From Clostridiales bacterium (lineage in GTDB: Bacteria > Bacillota > Clostridia > Oscillospirales > Acutalibacteraceae), in contig DUNU01000017.1 in the NCBI GenBank assembly GCA_012839185.1, forward strand, positions 1-47,709: a stretch of 47,709 bases of DNA. Reading direction: 5' to 3'. The stretch's first letter is position 1. Every line of letters starts with the position of its first letter. Below the pieces are notes generated by a model. It was not told where the DNA came from and made no database searches. It saw nothing but the letters and a program-made list of their open reading frames with translations. Shown piece after piece: positions 42,191 through 47,709 of the stretch. The translations under genes were made by a program, and so were the position numbers.

Positions 42191-42212
42191 CCACCCTTCG
42201 GGGTGGTTTTTT
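42191..42212 (+). terminator. UUCG-loop terminator of the peptide gene
   Basis: CCACCC (42191-42196), loop TTCG, GGGTGG (42201-42206) and six T residues. The C(UUCG)G tetraloop is exceptionally stable. Confidence 0.95.
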
Positions 42213-42221
42213 AATTATCTA

Positions 42222-42250
42222 TTGAAAATATGAATGTAATATGATATAAT
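42222..42250 (+). promoter_or_regulatory. Sigma-A promoter of nadE-uvrB
   Basis: TTGAAA (42222-42227), a 17-base spacer and TATAAT (42245-42250). The leader to the nadE ATG is short (about 11 bases) and holds the GGGTG ribosome site. Confidence 0.85.
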
Positions 42251-42267
42251 CATTTCGGGTGATAATT

Positions 42268-43002
42268 ATGTTTGATGCAAAAAAGATAAAAGACGAAATC
42301 GTCCTTTGGATAAGAGAATTTTTCGAGAAGAACGGCAAGGGTTGTAATGCCGTTGTAGGTGTGTCCGGCGGAAAGGACAGTTCGATTGTTGCCGCCTTAT
42401 GTGTCGAGGCACTCGGGAAGGACAGGGTTATCGGAATTTTAATGCCACAGGGCGTTCAGAACGATATTGACAAAGCCTATGAATTAGTAAACCATCTCGG
42501 TATAAAACACTATGTTGTAAATATCAAAGACAGCGTTGATTCACTGCTTAATGCCATGCCAGAAAATCTCGAAATATCTGTTCAGTCAAAAACAAATTTG
42601 CCGGCAAGGATAAGAATGTCCGCCTTGTATTGCATTTCCCAATCATTAAACGGCAGAGTTGCCAACACCTGCAATTTATCAGAAGACTGGGTTGGATATT
42701 CCACCCGCTACGGCGACAGTGTCGGCGATTTCTCTCCGCTTTCAAGGCTAACTGTTCAGGAGGTTAAACTTATCGGTTATGAGCTTAATCTGCCCGTTGA
42801 TTTGATTGAAAAACTGCCCGTTGACGGTTTATCGGGGAAAAGTGATGAGGACAATTTAGGTTTTAGTTATGCCGTTCTTGACCGATATATTCGTACGGGT
42901 GAAATTGATGATCTTGAACTGAAAGCAAAAATTGACCGACTTCACGAAATAAACAAATTCAAATTGGAGCTTATGCCCTGTTATGAGTATAAACAAATTT
43001 GA
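42268..43002 (+). CDS. nadE: Ammonia-dependent NAD synthetase
   Basis: This makes NAD from deamido-NAD, ammonia and ATP. It is 244 residues, the normal length for the NH3-type enzyme; no glutaminase domain is attached. The PP-loop [15 protein letters not shown] is near residue 31, and the later [12 protein letters not shown] and [12 protein letters not shown] match the family. The ATG at 42268 follows GGGTG. uvrB begins inside its last 20 bases. With nadK (31215) the window carries both the last NAD step and NADP formation, in separate transcription units. Confidence 0.95.
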   Translation: MFDAKKIKDEIVLWIREFFEKNGKGCNAVVGVSGGKDSSIVAALCVEALGKDRVIGILMPQGVQNDIDKAYELVNHLGIKHYVVNIKDSVDSLLNAMPENLEISVQSKTNLPARIRMSALYCISQSLNGRVANTCNLSEDWVGYSTRYGDSVGDFSPLSRLTVQEVKLIGYELNLPVDLIEKLPVDGLSGKSDEDNLGFSYAVLDRYIRTGEIDDLELKAKIDRLHEINKFKLELMPCYEYKQI

Positions 43003-44953
43003 GCTGATTTCTCCTTTCAAGCCCACCGGCGACCAGCCGCAAGCAATTGAAAAATTGGTTGACGGACTTAACAACAATGTCGAAAATCAGGTCTTGTTGG
43101 GAGTAACCGGCTCAGGAAAAACCTTCACAATGGCAAATGTCATTGCAAACACAAATCGGACTGCCCTCGTTTTGGTTCACAATAAAACACTCGCTGCACA
43201 ACTTTGCAGTGAGTTTCGTGAGTTTTTTCCGAATAATGCCGTTGAATATTTTGTTTCATACTACGACTACTATCAACCCGAATCTTATATCCCGACAACC
43301 GACACATATATTGAAAAAGATTCATCCGTTAATGATGAAATTGACCGACTTCGCCATTCTGCGACAGCAGCATTAGGTGAACGAAATGATGTAATTATTG
43401 TCGCAACGGTTTCATGTATCTATCCCTTGGGCGACCCGATTGACTATAAAAGTATGGTTATATCACTTCGCACGGGGGACATGAAAAATCGTGATGATTT
43501 GCTTAAAAAACTCGTTGAACTTCAGTATGACAGAAATGATATAAATTTTATCCGCAATACTTTCAGAGTACGCGGGGATGTTGTCGAAGTCTTCCCTGTT
43601 TATACCTTTGAACACGCTATACGCATTGAGTTTTTCGGTGATGAAATTGATGCGATTTCGGAATTTAATCCGCTTACGGGCAATATAAACACGCGGCTTT
43701 CCCACGTTGCAATTTATCCCGCCTCTCACTATGTTGTCGCTCCCGAAAAATTGGAAAAAGCGATAAACGAAATTCAGGATGAAATGTATGAACGGGTTGA
43801 TTATTTTACTTCTCAAGGCAAACTTTTGGAGGCTCAGCGGATAAGAGAACGCACGAATTACGACTGCGAAATGCTTCGTGAAACGGGTTTTTGTAAGGGG
43901 ATTGAGAACTATTCAAGGGTTATGAGCGGACGAAAACCGGGAACGGCACCTTTTACTTTGCTTGACTATCTACCCGATGATTTTCTTCTTTTTGTGGACG
44001 AATCGCATGTAACTCTTCCGCAAGTTCGCGGTATGTACGCAGGCGATAAGGCAAGAAAAGATAATCTTGTCAATTTCGGTTTCAGATTGCCGTCCGCCTA
44101 CGACAACCGTCCTCTCTTCTTTGAGGAATTTTGGAGCAAAACGCACCAAAGAATATTTGTCAGTGCCACACCGGGACCGTTTGAACTTGAAAACACAAGC
44201 GAGGTTGTCGAACAGATTATCAGACCGACGGGCTTGGTTGACCCCGAAATATCAGTTCGTCCGACTGAGGGACAGATTGATGATATATTGGACGAAATTA
44301 ACAAGCGAGTTGAGAAAAAAGAACGCGTACTTATAACCACACTCACAAAAAAAATGGCGGAGGATTTGACCGATTATCTTTCCACTTTCGGTGTAAAAGT
44401 CCAGTACATGCACCACGACATTGACACCATTGAACGAATGGAAATTATCCGTGATTTGCGTCTGGGTGAATATGATGTCTTGGTCGGAATTAACCTCCTT
44501 CGTGAAGGTCTTGACCTGCCGGAAGTTTCACTTATAATTATTCTTGATGCGGACAAGGCGGGTTTTCTGCGTTCCGAAACTTCGCTTATTCAGACGATAG
44601 GTCGTGCCGCCCGTAACGTAAACGGCGAGGTTATCATGTATGGCGATGAGGTTACCGCACAAATGGAAGGAGCAATCAGAGAGACAAACCGCCGTCGTCA
44701 AATTCAGCAAAAATATAACAAAGACAATAATATCACGCCGAAAACCATTATAAAAGATGTCCGTGATACACTCGAAATTTCCAAAAAAGAAAAAGTAAGC
44801 GATATGACAAAGGCACTTCGGAAAATGTCCCGCCGTGAGCGTGAATTGATGGTTGCCGACCTTACCAAACAGATGAAAGAGGCGGCGAAAATGCTTGAAT
44901 TTGAACACGCAGCCTATTTACGAGACAAGATTAAAGAAATTTCAGAGAGTTAA
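42983..44953 (+). CDS. uvrB: UvrABC excinuclease subunit B
   Basis: This is the damage-verifying helicase-like subunit of nucleotide excision repair, acting with UvrA and UvrC. It is 656 residues, the normal length. Order: [13 protein letters not shown] (Walker A, near residue 40), [13 protein letters not shown] (beta-hairpin that clamps DNA), [13 protein letters not shown] (Walker B), [14 protein letters not shown] and IGRAARN (helicase motifs), and a C-terminal UVR domain ending near [11 protein letters not shown]. The start overlaps nadE by 20 bases, with a GGAG 14 bases away, so it is coupled to nadE. uvrA and uvrC are not in the window. Confidence 0.97.
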   Translation: MSINKFELISPFKPTGDQPQAIEKLVDGLNNNVENQVLLGVTGSGKTFTMANVIANTNRTALVLVHNKTLAAQLCSEFREFFPNNAVEYFVSYYDYYQPESYIPTTDTYIEKDSSVNDEIDRLRHSATAALGERNDVIIVATVSCIYPLGDPIDYKSMVISLRTGDMKNRDDLLKKLVELQYDRNDINFIRNTFRVRGDVVEVFPVYTFEHAIRIEFFGDEIDAISEFNPLTGNINTRLSHVAIYPASHYVVAPEKLEKAINEIQDEMYERVDYFTSQGKLLEAQRIRERTNYDCEMLRETGFCKGIENYSRVMSGRKPGTAPFTLLDYLPDDFLLFVDESHVTLPQVRGMYAGDKARKDNLVNFGFRLPSAYDNRPLFFEEFWSKTHQRIFVSATPGPFELENTSEVVEQIIRPTGLVDPEISVRPTEGQIDDILDEINKRVEKKERVLITTLTKKMAEDLTDYLSTFGVKVQYMHHDIDTIERMEIIRDLRLGEYDVLVGINLLREGLDLPEVSLIIILDADKAGFLRSETSLIQTIGRAARNVNGEVIMYGDEVTAQMEGAIRETNRRRQIQQKYNKDNNITPKTIIKDVRDTLEISKKEKVSDMTKALRKMSRRERELMVADLTKQMKEAAKMLEFEHAAYLRDKIKEISES

Positions 44954-44957
44954 AATC

Positions 44958-44984
44958 AGCGTTGCGACAGTGCAACGCTTTTTT
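44958..44984. terminator. Terminator between uvrB and the convergent DUF436 gene
   Basis: AGCGTTGC (44958-44965) pairs with GCAACGCT (44972-44979), with T residues to 44984. It is strong on + for uvrB. On - it may also help stop the DUF436 transcript, though the T tract there is poorer. Confidence 0.85.
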
Positions 44985-45005
44985 GTTATATTTATTAAGT
45001 ATAAA

Positions 45006-45563
45006 TCAGTCGCACTTATGCTCACTTTCTTCGTCATGAATAGCCCTTGCTCCGCCGATTAATTTCGGTCTGGTACGTGCCGCAACGACCATCGTTTCCC
45101 CGATAACGTTGTTCTCCAATCTCATTGGTATCGCCACCTTTTTCAAATGCATACCGATAAGCGTAAAACCGATATCCAGCCCCGCATCGGCTTTAATTTC
45201 CTCCAACACAACCGGATTAGAAAAATTATTATAAGCCTCCGTAGCCAATGAACCGCCCGCTTTGGGTTTAGGAATAACATTAACTGGCTCGGCATAAGGG
45301 ACAGCCTCACGCTCGGTTACAATGGCACGGTTTAAGTGTTCACAGCACTGAACGGCAAGATAAATTCCCTTGCCTTTGGTATATTCGTAAAGTGCTTTGA
45401 AAATTTGCGTTGCTGCGTCCACATTTGAGTTTGTGCCGATGTCATAGCCTGAAACCTCACTTGTTGAGCAACCGATAACAACAATATTGCCTGATTTCAG
45501 TTCGGCTTTTTCACAAAGTTCCGTGATAATCTCTTTCGTCTGTTCATAAATTGTCTTTTTCAT
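45006..45563 (-). CDS. DUF436 (TIGR01440/UPF0340) family protein
   Basis: This 185-residue protein belongs to a widespread Firmicutes family without assigned function. Family stretches seen: GNIVVIGCSTSEVSGYDIG near the N-terminus, QCCEHLNRAIVTE, and GMHLKKVAIPMR in the second half. It contains several Cys (GCS, QCC) that may be functional. The ATG at 45563 has GGGGTGG just upstream; the longer frame from 45602 lies in the end of the transporter gene. It is 10 bases after the ECF S-component gene and so likely belongs to the same vitamin-uptake unit, but its chemistry is unknown. Confidence 0.88.
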   Translation of the reverse strand: MKKTIYEQTKEIITELCEKAELKSGNIVVIGCSTSEVSGYDIGTNSNVDAATQIFKALYEYTKGKGIYLAVQCCEHLNRAIVTEREAVPYAEPVNVIPKPKAGGSLATEAYNNFSNPVVLEEIKADAGLDIGFTLIGMHLKKVAIPMRLENNVIGETMVVAARTRPKLIGGARAIHDEESEHKCD

Positions 45564-45573
45564 ATTGCCACCC

Positions 45574-46077
45574 CTAATCAAGCGTAATTTTACTTTTCTC
45601 AAAAACTTTCATTAAAAGAATACCGACAACAAGCCCTGCAATTCCTTGCACACCGTTTGCGGGAATATTGACGGCGGACGGTACAAAGCCGTACATAAAG
45701 CCCTCAAACACGTAATAGCCCAAAATCATCACTATTTCAGCCGCCAAACCGCTGATAATTCTTGAAGGCAGCACGGCAAATTTGTTTTTAAGCAACTTAA
45801 ATAAATAACATGCAGTAATCGCCATAAGTCCTTTTATAACAAAAGTCGCAGGAGCGTAAACAACGTAACCGGACAATATATCCGCCAAAGCAGAACCGAG
45901 ACCTGCTGCAAGAAAACCATAAGCAGGAGGCAAAAGCCAGCCGGCAGTCAATACTATACAATCGCCCAAATTTAAGTAACCCTTTAACGGGGAGGGTATC
46001 TTAATAACCATAGTCGCAACACAGACAAGTGCCGCCAAAAGCGATGTTATTACAATTCTTCCGGTTCTGTTTTTCAT
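45574..46077 (-). CDS. ECF transporter S component (vitamin-binding membrane protein)
   Basis: This 167-residue protein has about six transmembrane helices, of the ECF S-component type (riboflavin/B6-like group). Characteristic stretches are YLNLGDCIVLTAGWLLPPA and GLGSALADILSGYVVYAPATF (seen in parts). S components bind one vitamin and work with shared EcfA/EcfT energising proteins, which are not in this window. The divergent MocR-type regulator is often a PdxR-like control protein for vitamin B6, so a pyridoxal-type substrate is a reasonable but unproven guess. The ATG at 46077 lies 7 bases after AAGGAG; the ATG at 46080 is a close alternative. Confidence 0.82.
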   Translation of the reverse strand: MKNRTGRIVITSLLAALVCVATMVIKIPSPLKGYLNLGDCIVLTAGWLLPPAYGFLAAGLGSALADILSGYVVYAPATFVIKGLMAITACYLFKLLKNKFAVLPSRIISGLAAEIVMILGYYVFEGFMYGFVPSAVNIPANGVQGIAGLVVGILLMKVFEKSKITLD

Positions 46078-46088
46078 CATTTCACTCC

Positions 46089-46117
46089 TTGACATAACAT
46101 TGCGGATAGTATATAAT
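46089..46117 (+). promoter_or_regulatory. Sigma-A promoter of the MocR-type regulator
   Basis: TTGACA (46089-46094), a 17-base spacer and TATAAT (46112-46117): full consensus. Its -10 site overlaps the -10 site of the divergent transporter promoter. Confidence 0.88.
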
Positions 46118-46136
46118 ATATCTGACCATATAACAA
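46108..46136 (-). promoter_or_regulatory. Promoter of the ECF S-component/DUF436 operon
   Basis: On the minus strand TTGTTA (46136-46131), a 17-base spacer and TATACT (46113-46108). It overlaps the + promoter of the regulator by 10 bases, so only one polymerase can sit there at a time. Confidence 0.75.
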
Positions 46137-46167
46137 CAACCAAACAAGGAGAATTTTATATAACCAG

Positions 46168-47250
46168 ATGAGATATATTATTGACCGAGAAAATCGTCCC
46201 TTGTATCTGCAACTTTATAAACAAATCCGAGACGATATTATCAATGAGAACTATGTGTACGGCGGAAAACTGCCGTCCAAACGCATACTTGCCGAAGAAA
46301 CGGGTGTAAGTACAATCACCGTTGAACACGCCTATGCCTTGCTTTGTGAAGAGGGCTATGTTGAATCACGGGAACGAAGCGGACATATTGTCATCTTCCG
46401 AAAATCGGACGGCTTTGCGTCCGCGACAAGCACCGTAGAAACTGACCATTCGTCCTATCATACCGCAAAGACCTATCCCGAATTTCCTTTATCAACTTTG
46501 AGCAAAACCATGCGTAAAGTGTTAAACGAGCATGGCGATCTCTTGCTTGAAAAATCACCGAATGCAGGCTGTTATGAACTTCGCGAAGCAATAAGACAAC
46601 TTCTTGCCCGAAACCGCGGTATTTACGTGGATATTGAGCAAATAATTATCGGTTCAGGCTCGGAATACCTATACGGTTTAATTGTCGAACTATTGGGAAG
46701 ACATAGAATTTTTGCTATCGAGATGCCTTCATACAAAAAGATTGAACAGGTTTACAAAGCAAAGGAAATTGCATATGAAACCCTGCCGCTTACAAATACC
46801 GGTATTGACAGCAAAGCCCTGTCGGAAACGAATGCTGATGTTTTGCATACGACACCTTATCGAAGTTATCCGAGTGGCGTAAGTGCGACGGCATCCAAAA
46901 GACATGAATATATCCGTTGGGCAAATCTGAATGACCGTTATATAATCGAGGATGATTTTGAGTCCGAATTTTCCGTTTTCACCAAGCCGACCGAAACGCT
47001 GTTTTCCCTGTCGGAACACGACAATGTTATATATCTGAATACATTTTCAAAAACAATTTCCCCCTCCCTGCGTATCGGGTATATGGTGCTTCCCGAACAT
47101 CTTGTAACGCCGTTTAATGAAAACTTGGGCTTTTATTCCTGCACGGTGCCGACCTTTATGCAATATGTTCTGACCGAACTTATCAACAACGGCGACTTTG
47201 AACGACATATAAATCGTGTCAGAAGAAAAAAACGAAAAGAAATGACTTAA
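46168..47250 (+). CDS. MocR/PdxR-type regulator (GntR winged helix + aminotransferase domain), C-terminus short
   Basis: This is a 360-residue regulator. The N-terminal GntR winged helix (about 1-75) has PLYLQLYKQIRDDI, then LPSKRILAEETGVS and AYALLCEEGYVESRERSG. From about residue 110 an aminotransferase-fold domain follows, with PLP-site sequences IIEDDFESEF and TFSKTISPSLRIGY (the Lys that normally holds PLP). MocR proteins are usually 440-500 residues; this one ends NRVRRKKRKEMT at the start of the C-terminal lobe, so about 90 residues are missing and no continuation in other frames was seen. It likely senses a B6 vitamer and controls the divergent ECF operon, if the short form is active. 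AAGGAG lies 16 bases before the ATG, which is far. Confidence 0.85.
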   Translation: MRYIIDRENRPLYLQLYKQIRDDIINENYVYGGKLPSKRILAEETGVSTITVEHAYALLCEEGYVESRERSGHIVIFRKSDGFASATSTVETDHSSYHTAKTYPEFPLSTLSKTMRKVLNEHGDLLLEKSPNAGCYELREAIRQLLARNRGIYVDIEQIIIGSGSEYLYGLIVELLGRHRIFAIEMPSYKKIEQVYKAKEIAYETLPLTNTGIDSKALSETNADVLHTTPYRSYPSGVSATASKRHEYIRWANLNDRYIIEDDFESEFSVFTKPTETLFSLSEHDNVIYLNTFSKTISPSLRIGYMVLPEHLVTPFNENLGFYSCTVPTFMQYVLTELINNGDFERHINRVRRKKRKEMT

Positions 47251-47293
47251 CAACATAATTTAACAACTTGTCGTAAACAACAACTAATTTAAG

Positions 47294-47314
47294 GCGGTGC
47301 TTCACCGCTTTTTT
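47294..47314 (+). terminator. Terminator after the MocR-type gene
   Basis: GCGGTG (47294-47299), loop CTT, CACCGC (47303-47308), six T residues. It lies only 43 bases after the stop of the shortened regulator gene. The rest of 47315-47398 shows no gene. Confidence 0.9.
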
Positions 47315-47398
47315 CTATGTATATATGAAATTAAACTTCACAGTCGACCGCCTGCTTTTTTACGATAATCAAATTAAGAGTTGCCTCTGAAAAGTTTG

Positions 47399-47709
47399 TT
47401 ATGTTCTTCTTTTTTCAAATTTAGGATGACCTTTATTTATCAATTCCTCCATTTTTCTTTCTAATTCTGCTTTCCTCGCCTCCTTTATCTCTCTTGCCCG
47501 AATTTCTTCATCGGTTGTTTGTGTAAAAAAGACATCGTTTTTACTTTTTTCGTTAAAAATAAGACTTATCACATAGGCACGAATATTTCTAATTTCGCCT
47601 TTATTGCGGGACAAAATTTCACTCACATATTCAAAAGTCCCCCTGTCAATATCACGAAATCGCTCTTTTACGACCTTTATCGGATAGGTCTCACCGCATA
47701 TTCTCATCG
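47399..47709 (-). CDS. C-terminal part of a replication-initiator-like (DUF6017-type) protein, 5' end outside window
   Basis: The last 102 or more residues of a gene that enters the window from the right. The frame stays open to the window edge, and the internal Met at 47707 is probably not the start. The stretch TYPIKVVKERFRDIDRGTFE, then EYVSEILSRNKGEIRNIRAY and VISLIFNE, resembles the C-terminal domain found after RepA_N-type initiators of clostridial integrative elements and plasmids. A charged helix ends the chain. If right, an integrated mobile element begins here and extends beyond the window. Recognition is from the short pattern only. Confidence 0.55.
   Translation of the reverse strand, partial: MRICGETYPIKVVKERFRDIDRGTFEYVSEILSRNKGEIRNIRAYVISLIFNEKSKNDVFFTQTTDEEIRAREIKEARKAELERKMEELINKGHPKFEKRRT

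Noticed and set aside
42191-42212. Possible attenuator: Phe-rich 39-aa peptide plus terminator as leader of nadE
   Set aside because: nadE has its own full promoter after the terminator, and the Phe codons are spread over the whole peptide, not clustered; kept only as a minor alternative.

Overview
The window is AT-rich bacterial chromosome from a Gram-positive anaerobe, most likely a gut or rumen Clostridia of the Oscillospirales/Ruminococcaceae type. The evidence is the PPi-dependent enzyme PPDK, the one-piece clostridial-type PurL, type I dockerin modules on two secreted proteins with Thr-rich linkers, a BlaI/BlaR1-type pair, consensus sigma-A promoters (TTGACA-17-TATAAT recurs), strong AGGAGG-type ribosome sites and many intrinsic terminators. 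No rRNA, tRNA, CRISPR array or complete insertion sequence was seen.

Layout. 1-2000: 3' end of ppdK (+). 2178-7600: small accessory genes on + (TVP38-type membrane protein, a small EF-hand-like membrane protein, a membrane-anchored protein, a lipoprotein, and a blaI/blaR1-like pair). Between them lie two related terminator-like repeats and a 36-nt fragment copied from ppdK. 7703-20612: a roughly 13-kb purine operon on the minus strand, in transcription order purE-purC-purF(like)-purM-purN-purO(like)-AICAR transformylase-purD-purL-fhs. It has a consensus promoter and a clear ZTP (pfl) riboswitch with a terminator in front. 20848-22422: a serine hydrolase (-), divergent from a CNNM/CorC-type transporter (22570-23970, +). 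24093-32036: a housekeeping cluster on + (nusB, TsaD-like, xseA, xseB, ispA, dxs, a GH30 glycosidase, nadK). 32191-38962: a + cluster of extracellular or carbohydrate genes (TIM-barrel-like protein, dockerin-transglutaminase, GlcNAc-kinase-like protein, M23 peptidase-dockerin, membrane-anchored Thr-rich protein). 38965-41894: AI-2E-family permease and a two-gene minimal SUF pair (sufC/sufB-like). 42057-42176: a 39-aa hydrophobic Phe-rich peptide with its own promoter, strong RBS and terminator. 42268-44953: nadE and uvrB. 45006-46077 (-): a DUF436 protein and an ECF transporter S component, divergent from a C-terminally short MocR/GntR regulator (46168-47250). 47399-47709 (-): end of a replication-initiator-like gene that runs off the window and suggests an integrated mobile element beyond it.

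How the parts work together. The purine operon carries most of the steps from PRPP to IMP, plus formate-THF ligase for the 10-formyl-THF used by PurN and the AICAR transformylase. ZTP/ZMP, which accumulates when 10-formyl-THF is short, is predicted to switch the operon on. purK, purB and a glutaminase-competent purF are not in the window. PurH is split into a stand-alone AICAR transformylase and an archaeal-type PurO-like cyclohydrolase. The PurF copy has lost its glutaminase active site but keeps its PRTase and Fe-S cysteine motifs.

The most interesting unexplained items are the stand-alone 39-aa peptide gene, the glutaminase-dead PurF, the twin terminator-like elements around the EF-hand protein, and the GH30 gene sitting where Firmicutes usually carry tlyA.
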